The position numbers and the translations under genes were made by a program. A stretch of DNA of 64,000 nt from JAGSPQ01 sp038206395 (GTDB lineage Bacteria; Myxococcota; Myxococcia; Myxococcales; Myxococcaceae). Below the pieces are notes generated by a model. The model worked only from the letters and a program-made list of their open reading frames with translations. It was not told the DNA's origin and did no database searches. The first letter of the stretch is position 1. Each line of letters opens with the position of its first letter. The stretch is taken from the NCBI GenBank assembly GCA_038206395.1, contig JBBRAX010000018.1, forward strand, positions 1-64,000. Direction: 5' to 3'. This document shows, one piece after another, positions 53,754 to 62,445 of the stretch.

Positions 53754-54656
53754 CCGCTGCGGGGCCGCCTCGATCGTGCGGTGCAACACCGCAGGCGGCC
53801 GAATGCCGTGGGCCGCAAACGCCTCGAGCACGCGGAAATGCACGTCGGTCTCGAAAGGCTTCTCGTACTTCGCGTCGAAGACGTATGGCCGGGCTTTGAG
53901 TTCAATGGCGACGTAGTTCTCGAGAATCACCTGCTTGCCCAGCAGAGGCACCGGCTGCGCCAGATAGATGTACGGGCTGGTGAGGCAGGCTTCCTGAATC
54001 AGCTGGCAGGCAAGCTTCGGGTCTTGATCGATGCCGATGTAGAAATCGAGCGGCACCTGCATCTCGAGCTCGCCGTAGTTGCCGCTAGAGGTGACGTCGG
54101 TGAGCACCTTGTTGTTGGGGATGGTGACGATGTTGTGATCGAGGGTGTTCATCCGAACGCTGCGAAGGCCGATCTGAATGATGTCGCCATACTGACCGGC
54201 GTACTCGACGCGGTCGCCGACCTGAAAGGGGCGATCGAACATGATCGTGATGCCGGCGATGAAGGCCGCGACCAGGTCGCGCATCGCGAACCCGACCGCG
54301 AAGGCCAGCGCGCCGCCGATGACGGTCAGCGCAGTCGACTCGAGCCGGATGCTGAGCCCGGCGCAGACCGCGACCGTCAGCACGTAGACGACGAACCGGG
54401 TGATCGACTCGAACTTCTGAATCGTGGGCCGACGATTGGCGAACCGCGCGCTCAGCCTCACCGACAGGTTCTCGATGATGCGAAGCACAATGACCGCGGC
54501 AACGAAGACAGGAACCGAGAGCACCACCCCGCCCCAGCGAATCACCTCGGCGAGCTTGCCCACGTCGGGCACGTCCTGCGCGAGCGCGGGCGTCGCGCTG
54601 CAGATCAGGCCACCGGCGAGCACGCGCCACGAAGGGAATCGCATCGAAGACCTCAT
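53694..54656 (-). CDS. MscS-family mechanosensitive channel
   Basis: 320 residues from ATG 54656 (ATGA overlap with the AAA+ gene), with a signal-like N-terminus (GGLICSATPALAQ). TM helices at about residues 38-60 and 80-105; the pore helix region is SIRLESTALTVIGGALAFAVGFAMRDLVAAFIAGITIMFDRPFQVGDRVEY. The beta domain contains RSVRMNTLDHNIVTIPNNKVLTD, the usual MscS IPN signature. It probably forms a heptameric channel that opens under membrane tension. Its coupling to a large membrane AAA+ protein is unusual. Confidence 0.92.
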   Translation of the reverse strand: MRSSMRFPSWRVLAGGLICSATPALAQDVPDVGKLAEVIRWGGVVLSVPVFVAAVIVLRIIENLSVRLSARFANRRPTIQKFESITRFVVYVLTVAVCAGLSIRLESTALTVIGGALAFAVGFAMRDLVAAFIAGITIMFDRPFQVGDRVEYAGQYGDIIQIGLRSVRMNTLDHNIVTIPNNKVLTDVTSSGNYGELEMQVPLDFYIGIDQDPKLACQLIQEACLTSPYIYLAQPVPLLGKQVILENYVAIELKARPYVFDAKYEKPFETDVHFRVLEAFAAHGIRPPAVLHRTIEAAPQRSSGGGLVAGVVAREKVPDV

Positions 54657-57600
54657 CGGTTGGCCACCAGCAGATGACGGCGTTGAAGAAAGCGGGTGAG
54701 CACCCGGAACCACGCCCAGCTGACGCGGTAGGCGCCGTCGACCTTCTCCACGTACCCACGGGCGAGCGCGTACCGAAGCGCGTCGGCCACCTCGGCGGGC
54801 CTCACCATCGTAGAACGCGCGATCTCTTCGGGCATCGCCGGTGCCAGCTGAAGCACCGCGCGCAGCACGAAGATCGCCGCGTCCGGCAGCTGCTCGAGGT
54901 CGGTGGAGTCACGCCCCTGGAAGGCACGCACAAAGGTCGTGCCTGCCCGATCGACGCCGAGCGCTGAGCTCCACATGTGCATCGCCACGCCGGGGTTGCC
55001 CGTCGAGTAGTCCCACAGCAACCGGTAGAAGCTCGCGGCGCGTTCTTCGACCGCTTCGCGCTTGTCGATCTCGTCGGCAGTCAGCGGCATGCGATCGAGC
55101 AGACGTTCGAAGCTGGCTGAGACTCCCGCCTGGGCCGAACGCACTTTGATCAGCTCGACGATCTCGTCTTCGCGCCAGGGTGTGAGCATCACCACCTCGT
55201 CGAACAGCGGGCGGGCGCCCCTGGCGCGCTGCAGAAAGTCCCAGATCACCTGGTCAAGCGAGAACACCCATGCGCAGCGGCCGCTGTGGCTGCGCGCCAG
55301 CGAGATCAGCTGATCGAACGGCGCCAGGCCTCCCATCACCGGCTGCACCAGCCGCTGCGCATCATCGAGGAGCACCGCTTTCAGCGGCCCCTGCTGGTCG
55401 AAGTGGCGCGCGATCGCTTCAATCGAAGCGCCTGCCGGTTGGTTCGCTGCCTTCGCGAGCGCGTCACGCAACGAAGGCAGGCCCTTCGTGGCCTCGACGG
55501 TGACCGTCGGGCCGATCAATGAAGTCAGGTGACGCAGGGCGCTGGACTTGCCCGAGCCCTTCTCTCCGACCAGGGCGTACAGCCCGCCACCACGCTCGCG
55601 GATGCGCGTGGCTGTTGCCACCAGCGCCGCGTCGAGCGCGATCGGAACCCAGGCGACGGACTCTGTCACCGGCGCCAGCGCCTCGATCGTCGCCGCTGGC
55701 AGTGGACCCAGTGGCGCCCGCGCGTCTTCGGCCTCCAGCTTGTCGAGCTCACGGCGAAACAAGTAGGCGAGCAGACGGCGGCTGGTGTCGAACCGGCCGA
55801 CCCAGTTGGCAACCAGCTTCCAGGTCTGCAGCGCCAGCAGCTGGGCGCCACCCAATGCCGCCGCGATGAAGCTCTGCCAGCCAACCCGCCTGGACAAGAT
55901 CCACTGCTGCAGTGGGCTCTTCTTGCGCAGCAGCTCGGTGCGGGCGAAGACGGCCGGGCGCCACCAGCGGATCAACACCAGCAGCACCGGCACCGTCGCG
56001 ATCCAGCACATCGACAGCACCCACTGGTAGATGGTGCCTTTGCCGACCAGGCGCGCGCTGATCACCAGCACGAGGCCCAGCACGACGACCACCCGACCGA
56101 TCAACCGCAGCGAACGCAGCCGCAGGTCGGCGACATCGGGCAGCGCCGCTGCCCGCGCCCCGCGCGGTTTGACGGACAACGCATTGAGCGTGTCGACGGC
56201 CAGGGCTCCGCTCAGAATCCAGATCAAGGTCGTGGCGAGCAGCTCGATCTCGAGCAACTGGGTGACGGTCTCGGGCAACACCGCGAGCAGCACCAGCACG
56301 ACCAACAGCCACTCCAGCGGCCTGCGAATCTGAATGAAGAAGCCCAGCAGGCGATCGAGCCGGCCCGGCTGGGTTGCGCGGGCGAGCCGATCGGCCACCC
56401 GGATTCTGCGCTGAACAACAAGCAGCAGCGGGGTGGCACGCCGACGCCACAAGAGAAACAGCCCCAGCACCAGCCCCCACTGCACCAGGACGACCAGGGT
56501 GCGCCCCAGAGCGACCGTCAGGGTCTGCCCGGGATCCCGCATCGACCGCAGCCAACGGGCGGTGGCGTGGCGGTGGTAGCGAAGAATCAGCGCAAGGTGC
56601 GTGAGCTCCGAAGCGCTCTGTTCGATGGCGGCTGGCGTCAGGCCAGTGATGGCGCGCTGCTTGGCGTCCGACAGCGCCTCGAGCAGGCCAAGCCGTTCGC
56701 GGTTGAGGACGTCAATCTGCTCGAGCAGGCGGGAAGCCCGCTCTTCCACGAGCATCGTCTGCTCGGCGAGGAGGCTCTGTTCGGTGGCCTCGACCCTGAG
56801 GCGCAGCTGCTGCGCCTGCTGATGGTCGGCCTCAGCAGGCAGATCTGCGAGCGGGTCGGGGCCTGCGCCAGGCGCCACCGCCAGCGAGCCGCCGACGCGA
56901 TCGAGGGTCTGGGCGAGCTCGGCCCGTGCGCCTTTGAGCGCAAGCCGAAGCTTGTCATAGAGCGCGTCGACCTCGGCGGCTGCCAACGGGCCCGACGCGG
57001 CCTTTGCCTCGCGCGCCCTTCGCTGCCAGGCCAGCGTCGCCTCGCGAAACGTGACGAGGGTCCTGGAATCTTCGGCGAGCTGCTGGGCAAAGGCTTCCTG
57101 CGCGCGCTCGACGTCGAGCAGCCGAAGGTGCTCGCCCGACGAGAGCTTCGCTGCCTCAGATCTCGCCTCGGCCGCAGCAGCCACTGCGCGGTCGCGTTCG
57201 GCCTGGCGTTCCTGGTCACGGGCCTCGGCTTCGTTCTTCGTGTGCTGACCAGCGTCGGGGGTTGGCGGGGTCGCAGCCTGCAGGAGCCTGGCCCGCGCAT
57301 CGATGGGCAGCGCGTAGAAGCGTAGGCGCGCGAGGTCGAGCTCACGTCGCGCAGCAAAGAACTCGAGCTCGAGGCCGCTCGCAGCGGCGGGCGACTTGCC
57401 CGCATCCTTCTTCGGCGCGACGGGCTCGAGCCCGCGGGCCAGCGCCTTCAGACGAGAGACCTCGACCGCGATTGCCGTCGCGTCTTCGAGAGCCACGTCG
57501 AAGAGCGCCGCCGGGCGTACCCCGGCCTCAAGGGAACCTTCGAGCAGCGCGTTGACGTGCGCAGTCTTTCGCTGCAGCGCCTCGAGGGGGCCGCCATCGG

Positions 57601-57688
57601 GGGCCGTGGCCGCCTGGGCCGCGGCTTTGCCAGTCGCGAGGCTGGCGATGGCCAGCAGCAACGCGCCTGAACGGAATGGGATCCTCAC
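54653..57688 (-). CDS. Large membrane-bound AAA+ ATPase with periplasmic coiled coil (MscK-like N-terminal architecture)
   Basis: 1011 residues. Signal peptide MRIPFRSGALLLAIASLATGKAAAQA. Residues about 30-390 are helical and coiled-coil with charged heptads (AEARDQERQAERDRAV; RLLEQIDVLNRERLGLLEAL). Six hydrophobic segments lie between about 400 and 640. A cytoplasmic AAA+/STAND-like ATPase follows: Walker A VGEKGSGKSSALRHLTSL near 711, Walker B LKAVLLDDAQRLV near 773, sensor-like CAWVFSLDQVIWDF, and a C-terminal winged-helix-like segment (VADALRYALARGYVEKVDGAYRV). I know no named family with this exact make-up. It is translated just before the MscS channel. Confidence 0.8.
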   Translation of the reverse strand: MRIPFRSGALLLAIASLATGKAAAQAATAPDGGPLEALQRKTAHVNALLEGSLEAGVRPAALFDVALEDATAIAVEVSRLKALARGLEPVAPKKDAGKSPAAASGLELEFFAARRELDLARLRFYALPIDARARLLQAATPPTPDAGQHTKNEAEARDQERQAERDRAVAAAAEARSEAAKLSSGEHLRLLDVERAQEAFAQQLAEDSRTLVTFREATLAWQRRAREAKAASGPLAAAEVDALYDKLRLALKGARAELAQTLDRVGGSLAVAPGAGPDPLADLPAEADHQQAQQLRLRVEATEQSLLAEQTMLVEERASRLLEQIDVLNRERLGLLEALSDAKQRAITGLTPAAIEQSASELTHLALILRYHRHATARWLRSMRDPGQTLTVALGRTLVVLVQWGLVLGLFLLWRRRATPLLLVVQRRIRVADRLARATQPGRLDRLLGFFIQIRRPLEWLLVVLVLLAVLPETVTQLLEIELLATTLIWILSGALAVDTLNALSVKPRGARAAALPDVADLRLRSLRLIGRVVVVLGLVLVISARLVGKGTIYQWVLSMCWIATVPVLLVLIRWWRPAVFARTELLRKKSPLQQWILSRRVGWQSFIAAALGGAQLLALQTWKLVANWVGRFDTSRRLLAYLFRRELDKLEAEDARAPLGPLPAATIEALAPVTESVAWVPIALDAALVATATRIRERGGGLYALVGEKGSGKSSALRHLTSLIGPTVTVEATKGLPSLRDALAKAANQPAGASIEAIARHFDQQGPLKAVLLDDAQRLVQPVMGGLAPFDQLISLARSHSGRCAWVFSLDQVIWDFLQRARGARPLFDEVVMLTPWREDEIVELIKVRSAQAGVSASFERLLDRMPLTADEIDKREAVEERAASFYRLLWDYSTGNPGVAMHMWSSALGVDRAGTTFVRAFQGRDSTDLEQLPDAAIFVLRAVLQLAPAMPEEIARSTMVRPAEVADALRYALARGYVEKVDGAYRVSWAWFRVLTRFLQRRHLLVANR

Positions 57689-57804
57689 CCCGATGCTCTA
57701 GCCGCTGGTGGCTGATCAGTCGACAACAGAGCGCCCCCGCCCGACTCGAGGCCTTCAGCGTTTCGCTCGACCAGAACCGCGGCGCCAGACGGCAGCGGCC
57801 CGCC

Positions 57805-59202
57805 TCAGTGTTCCGTCGATGACTCGGCCTCGGCATCAGAAGCGGCGCCCACCGCCGGGGCGGGCCCCTTGAGCACGAACCTGGCGCCGACAAAGGCGAG
57901 CAGCGCCGCCAGCGCCGAGCCGACGAGAATCGCAAGCTTCGCCGTCTCGAGCGTCGGCCCCGCGGGGAAGGCGAGCTGGGCGATGAAGAGCGCCATCGTG
58001 AACCCGATGCCTGCGACCATGCCGACCAGCCCGACGTGCGGCCAGCGCACACCCGTCGGCAGCGCGACGAGGCCGGCCTGCGCCAGCGCCCACGAGAGAC
58101 CAAGAATTCCCAGCGGCTTTCCGACCGCGAGGCCGACCACGATGCCAAGGAACACGCGCAGCCCATCGCCATCGAAGGACGCGTTGCCGACCTCGACCCC
58201 GGAATTCGCGAGCGCGAACAGCGGCATGATCCCGTAGGCGACCCAGCTGTGCAGCAGATGAAGCAGTCGTTCAAGCGGCGAGACCGCTTCCCGTCGCGCG
58301 GTGTTCAGCGCATCCAGGTGCGGCAGCAGCGCCTGCGCCCCGTCATTGGTTTTTGCCCGCGACTCTTCGACGCTGGCGGTGGCCTGGTCGAGAAAGCCCT
58401 CGACCCCGAACCAGGCGCGTACCGGGGTCATCAGCCCGACCATCACCCCGGCGAGGGTCGGGTGAATGCCGCTGGCGTAGAAGCCAGCCCAGATCACCAC
58501 TGAGGGCGCGATGTACGCCGCGACGTTTCGGACCCCGAGCTTCTGCATCGTCACGATCGCCGCGACCCCGAGCGCGACCACCAGGAAGCCGACGGGCGCC
58601 AGGCCAGAGGAATAGAAGACCGCGATCACCCCGATCGCGCCGACGTCGTCGATGACGGCCAGCGCCAACAGCAGAATTCGCATCGCCGGCGAGACGCGGT
58701 TGCCCAGCAGCGCGAGGACGCCGATGGCAAAGGCGATGTCGGTCGCCATCGGCACGCCCCAACCCGAGGCCGACGGGTGGCCTGCGTTGAAGGCCAGGTA
58801 CAGCGCTGCCGGCACCAGCATGCCTCCGAGCGCAGCCACCAGCGGCAGCGCCGCGCGCCGCGCCTGGCTCAGCTCGCCCTGGTAGATTTCCCGCCGGATC
58901 TCGAGGCCGACGACGAAGAAGAAGACCGTCATCAGCCCGTCGTTGATCCAGAAGTGCAGGTCGCGCTCGAAGGCCCAGGGCCCGAGCCTCAGCCCGACCG
59001 GCGTGTGCCACAGCGCATCGTACGCGTCGCGCCACGGGGAGTTCGCCCAGACCAGCGCGACGACGGCCATCACCAACAGCACGACCCCGCTGGAGGCCTC
59101 GATCTGGAGGAAGTGTTCGATCGGCGCGAGCGCCTTGCGCGCAAGCCTGCGAGCCGCGGGCGACGCACCGGGAGGATTTCGATTCGAGTCGGGGACGTGC
59201 AC
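57805..59202 (-). CDS. nhaA: Na+/H+ antiporter NhaA
   Basis: 465 residues from GTG 59202, which has GGAG upstream. NhaA signatures: FFFVVGLEIRREIYQGEL near 90, GVPMATDIAFAIGVLALLG near 151 (Asp-rich helix IV), LLALAVIDDVGAIGVIAVFY near 184 (the Asp-Asp pair binding Na+), and VAGIGFTMALFIAQLAF near 405. It is longer than E. coli NhaA (388) because of N-terminal and mid-loop additions (AWFGVEGFLDQATASVEES). Exports Na+ for H+ at alkaline pH across the inner membrane. Confidence 0.95.
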   Translation of the reverse strand: MHVPDSNRNPPGASPAARRLARKALAPIEHFLQIEASSGVVLLVMAVVALVWANSPWRDAYDALWHTPVGLRLGPWAFERDLHFWINDGLMTVFFFVVGLEIRREIYQGELSQARRAALPLVAALGGMLVPAALYLAFNAGHPSASGWGVPMATDIAFAIGVLALLGNRVSPAMRILLLALAVIDDVGAIGVIAVFYSSGLAPVGFLVVALGVAAIVTMQKLGVRNVAAYIAPSVVIWAGFYASGIHPTLAGVMVGLMTPVRAWFGVEGFLDQATASVEESRAKTNDGAQALLPHLDALNTARREAVSPLERLLHLLHSWVAYGIMPLFALANSGVEVGNASFDGDGLRVFLGIVVGLAVGKPLGILGLSWALAQAGLVALPTGVRWPHVGLVGMVAGIGFTMALFIAQLAFPAGPTLETAKLAILVGSALAALLAFVGARFVLKGPAPAVGAASDAEAESSTEH

Positions 59203-59347
59203 GGTGACTCCGCGGTGCGCTGCACCGGAAAATGGCTGGCGGCCCGACCAACCAAGGAGCCTATGGCGGCAACGCCACACCCGTCGTTTTGGCGGCTCGT
59301 ACCACTGATTTCCTGCCGGACGCAGGCAGAAACGGGAATCCGCGCCG

Positions 59348-60214
59348 GTGCGAGTCCCTTGGACTAGCTTCCCGCCCTTGAAACGGGCCTGGCATTTTTT
59401 GACTGTGTTGGTGCGGCGCACGCTGGCGGCCTCGCTGACCCGAAGCGCAGCCCAGCTGGCGTACTACTCGCTGTTCGCGCTCTTCCCATTCTTGATGATG
59501 CTGGTGAGCCTCGCGCGGTACCTGCCGATCGAAGGGGGGGTCGACGCGATCCTCGCCCGGGCGAGCGCGGTGCTGCCGCCGGCCGGCTACCAGGTGATCG
59601 AGAAGCAGCTTCACGGCGTCGTCGGCGAGGCCCACCCGAGCCTGTTGTCGACCGGCTTTCTGCTGACGATGTGGGCGTCGTCCCGCGCCGTCGATGCGCT
59701 GCGGGTCGCGCTCAACCGCGCCAATGGCGTCACCGAGACCCGTTCATTCCTTCGGCGAGAGGCGATCGCCTTCGGCTTCACGATCGCGGCTGCCATCTCG
59801 CTGCTGCTGGGCTTTGCGCTGCTGGTGCTGGGCAGCCACGCCGGCGTCGCGGTCGTCGAACGCCTCGGCTTCGGCCCCGGGGTTCAGCAGGCGATGGCGC
59901 TCACTCGCTGGCCGCTGACGATCGCCCTCGTGGTGCTGCTGGCCTCGTGCAGCTACAGCTTCTTGCCAGACAGCAAGCGGGGCTTCCGGCTCGGAAGCCT
60001 CGGCGCGCTCGCCGCGACTGGCGCGTGGTGGGTGGCCACCTGGGGCTTCAGCAGGTACGTCGAGAACTTCGGCAGCTTCAACCTCGCCTACGGCTCGCTG
60101 GGCGGCGTGATGTTGCTACTGACGTGGATCTACTTCTCGGGCTTCGTCTTCCTCGTCGGCGCCGAGATCGATGCGATTCGAGCGGGCCTGGTGCAGCCCC
60201 AATCTGCGCCCTGA
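59348..60214 (+). CDS. YihY/BrkB family inner-membrane protein
   Basis: 288 residues from the GTG at 59348; TTG 59378 (LKRAWHFLTVL) is equally possible. Family features: SAAQLAYYSLFALFPFLMMLVSLARYL near residue 35, then TGFLLTMWASSRAVDALRVALNRANGV near 103 and AYGSLGGVMLLLTWIYFSGFVFLVGAEIDAI near 245. Six TM helices. UPF0761/BrkB was once called RNase BN, a role now assigned elsewhere; the true function is unknown. Confidence 0.9.
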   Translation: MRVPWTSFPPLKRAWHFLTVLVRRTLAASLTRSAAQLAYYSLFALFPFLMMLVSLARYLPIEGGVDAILARASAVLPPAGYQVIEKQLHGVVGEAHPSLLSTGFLLTMWASSRAVDALRVALNRANGVTETRSFLRREAIAFGFTIAAAISLLLGFALLVLGSHAGVAVVERLGFGPGVQQAMALTRWPLTIALVVLLASCSYSFLPDSKRGFRLGSLGALAATGAWWVATWGFSRYVENFGSFNLAYGSLGGVMLLLTWIYFSGFVFLVGAEIDAIRAGLVQPQSAP

Positions 60215-60298
60215 GGCGATCCGTGCAGCTTTTGCGCGCGCGCACGGCGCCCACATCGAGCAACTCTGGGTGGCGCGCGGGTTGCTCAAGCGGTTGCC

Positions 60299-61561
60299 AT
60301 GACCATCGTCTGCGCCACGCGCTTTACCGAAGAGTCGTCATTCGCCGTCTGGGTCGCCGCCGAGCTGGCCCGCAAGCAGAAGCAGGCCTTGTGGCTGGTT
60401 CACGCGCTGCCCGGGCGGGTGCTGCGCGCGTCGAACGATCGCTTCGAGTCCGCGGCGGCGGCAGCGCTCGAGGCCGAGGCCCAGCCCCTGCGCCAGGCAG
60501 GGCTCGACGTTCAGACCGCGGTGCTGTTCGGCCGGCTCGAGCAGGCGATCGGCCAATTCTGCGAGGCGAAGTCGGCGGCGCTGCTGGTGGTTGGCGACAC
60601 GACCCGCAGCACGAGCACCGTGACGGGGGGCACCCTGGACAAGCTGGCGTACGGGGTTGAAACGCCGCTGCTGGTCGTGCGCGATCCGCGCCCGTTCCAG
60701 GCCTGGGCCACCGGCAAGGCGCCGCTGAAGGTGATGCTGGCGATGGATCAGACCGCCAGCTCGGCGGTCGCCCGCGACTGGATTCTGCGCCTGGCGAAGT
60801 TCGGAGATCTCGACCTGGTGGCCTGCCAGATCTGGTGGCCGCGCGAGGAGTACGAGCGGCGGGGGCTGCCCTTCCCTGATGCGGAAGAAGGGCATCGGGC
60901 CCTGGCGGCGACGATGGGAAAGGAGACCGCGCAGGCGCTGAGCGCCCTGCCCCAGAACGTGAAGGTCCGCACCCACCTCGAGATGGGCGTGCAGAACATC
61001 GGCGAACAGCTGCTCGCCCTCGCCAACGACGAGCAGGTCGACATCGTCGTGCTCGGCACCCATCGCCGTCGGGCCCTGGGACGGCTGTGGTCGGTGTCGC
61101 ACCGCATCCTGTCACTCGCTCCGATGTCGGTGGCGTGCATTCCCGGCTCGACTGCAGTGCCCGACTTGTCGTCGGTTCCGGCGTTTCGCACCGCGCTCGC
61201 GGCAACGGACTTCAGCGAGGCGGGCAACCGGGCGATCACGTGCGGGCTTGGCGTCGTCGGCGGCGGCACGCTGCACGTGGTGCACGTGAGCGTCGAGCCC
61301 TTCAGCCCCGAGCTCGAGACGGCGCTGCTGAAGAAGATGGTGGCGGTGCTTCCGCCCGAGGCCGAGCGCAGGGCCCGGGTGCTGGTGCATGTGCTGCACG
61401 GCGACGTCGGGCAGCAGATCGCCACCGCGGCGCAGAAGCTGGGCGCGGACGTGGTGTGCCTTGGCTTGAAGGTCGCCGCGCTGGCCACCAGCGATGTGGT
61501 GACGAACGTGTTGGCGATGGCGGGTCGTCCCGTGATGTTTGCTCCGCCCGTCAGGCCGTGA
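60299..61561 (+). CDS. Tandem universal stress protein (three Usp-like domains)
   Basis: 420 residues, about three times the single-domain length. First domain MTIVCATRFTEESSFAVWVAAEL...LLVVGDTTRSTSTVTGGTLDKLAYGVETPLLVVRD; second LKVMLAMDQTASSAVARDWILRL...IVVLGTHRRRALGRLWSVSHRILSLAPMSVACIPG; third FRTALAATDFSEAGNRAITCGL...VVCLGLKVAALATSDVVTNVLAMAGRPVMFAPP. The G-x2-G-x9-G(S/T) ATP-loop is partly conserved in the second domain (GTHRRRALGRLWSVS). Usp proteins act in stress survival in the cytoplasm. Confidence 0.87.
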   Translation: MTIVCATRFTEESSFAVWVAAELARKQKQALWLVHALPGRVLRASNDRFESAAAAALEAEAQPLRQAGLDVQTAVLFGRLEQAIGQFCEAKSAALLVVGDTTRSTSTVTGGTLDKLAYGVETPLLVVRDPRPFQAWATGKAPLKVMLAMDQTASSAVARDWILRLAKFGDLDLVACQIWWPREEYERRGLPFPDAEEGHRALAATMGKETAQALSALPQNVKVRTHLEMGVQNIGEQLLALANDEQVDIVVLGTHRRRALGRLWSVSHRILSLAPMSVACIPGSTAVPDLSSVPAFRTALAATDFSEAGNRAITCGLGVVGGGTLHVVHVSVEPFSPELETALLKKMVAVLPPEAERRARVLVHVLHGDVGQQIATAAQKLGADVVCLGLKVAALATSDVVTNVLAMAGRPVMFAPPVRP

Positions 61562-61600
61562 CCGCGTGAACGAACACGTGCCCCTCCAAGGATTAAACCC

Positions 61601-61918
61601 ATGATGACCCTGACGACCCTGAGCCTCTTGTTCCTCGCAGCGACCCCCGTCGAGCCCGACGGCAAAGCCCTCTTCGCCTCGAAGAAGTGCACCCTGTGCC
61701 ACAGCGTCACGAGCGAAGGAATCAAGGCGCCCGACGGTACCAAGATGCAGATCGTCGACCTCTCGGCCCAGCCGAAACGCAAGGCCGACTGGGTGAAGGC
61801 CTACCTCGAGAAGAAAGAGACCGTGGAAGGCAAGCCGCACCCGGCGCGCTTCAAGGGCACGCCGGAAGAGCTCGACGCGCTCTCGAAGTGGCTGGCAACC
61901 CTCAAGCCTGGCGCTTGA
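61601..61918 (+). CDS. Small secreted mono-heme cytochrome c
   Basis: 105 residues with a signal peptide (MMTLTTLSLLFLAATPV). Heme-binding motif CTLCHSV near residue 30 and a possible axial Met in TKMQIVDLS near 50; the C-terminal helix LDALSKWLATLKPGA is typical. AAGGA lies upstream of the ATG. It is probably a periplasmic electron carrier. The 3' end overlaps the convergent CBS gene by 17 bp. Confidence 0.87.
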   Translation: MMTLTTLSLLFLAATPVEPDGKALFASKKCTLCHSVTSEGIKAPDGTKMQIVDLSAQPKRKADWVKAYLEKKETVEGKPHPARFKGTPEELDALSKWLATLKPGA

Positions 61919-62297
61919 TCAACGCGAGGGCGTCGCGGCGGCTCAAGATGCCCACCAGCGCGCCCGCTCGCACCACCGGGAACTGCCGGTAGGGTCGCTT
62001 CAGGAAGAGGTCGATGGCCGTCATCACGTCTGCCTCGGCGTCGAGCGTCTCGGGGGCCTTCGTCATCGCCTCGGCCACGGTGCGGCCTGGCCCCTGGTAG
62101 TAGTCGTTCTGGAAGGCGAAGCGCAGGCAATCCTGCTCGGTGACGATGCCCACCAGCGCGCCAGTGGCGTCCACCACCGGCAGCCCCGAGATGTGGTGGT
62201 CCAGCAGCAGGCCCGCGGCCTGGTGCACGCCCATCTCCGGGCGCGCCAGCACCAGCGAGGTGGTCATCAACTCCTGCACCTGCACGCGCGGGGTCAT
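61902..62297 (-). CDS. CBS-domain pair protein
   Basis: 131 residues from ATG 62297 (ATGA overlap with nqrM). Two CBS motifs: VQVQELMTTSLVLARPEMGVHQAAGLLLDHHISGLPVVDATGALVGIVTEQDCLRF and TVAEAMTKAPETLDAEADVMTAIDLFLKRPYRQFPVVRAGALVGILSRRDALAL. Such stand-alone Bateman modules bind adenine nucleotides. Co-translation with nqrM suggests a link to Na+-NQR, by inference. Confidence 0.9.
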   Translation of the reverse strand: MTPRVQVQELMTTSLVLARPEMGVHQAAGLLLDHHISGLPVVDATGALVGIVTEQDCLRFAFQNDYYQGPGRTVAEAMTKAPETLDAEADVMTAIDLFLKRPYRQFPVVRAGALVGILSRRDALALIKRQA

Positions 62298-62443
62298 CGC
62301 TCGCAACCTCCCGGGCGGTTCTTCTCAGCACAAGTCGGGGCGAGCGCGCAGGCGCCGCAGCCGGTGGAGTTCCGCAGCGCGAACGCCAGCCCGGCGGCGG
62401 CCACGCCGAACACCACCGCGCTCGAGAGGATGAGGGTCACCAT
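62294..62443 (-). CDS. nqrM: NqrM-like maturation protein (DUF539)
   Basis: 49 residues, too short for many callers. One TM helix (VTLILSSAVVFGVAAAGLAFAL) followed by a Cys-rich tail with CGACALAPTC and GGC, giving four Cys. NqrM delivers Fe for the membrane Fe centre of Na+-NQR (NqrD/E). It lies immediately after nqrF. Confidence 0.85.
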   Translation of the reverse strand: MVTLILSSAVVFGVAAAGLAFALRNSTGCGACALAPTCAEKNRPGGCER

Positions 62444-62445
62444 GG

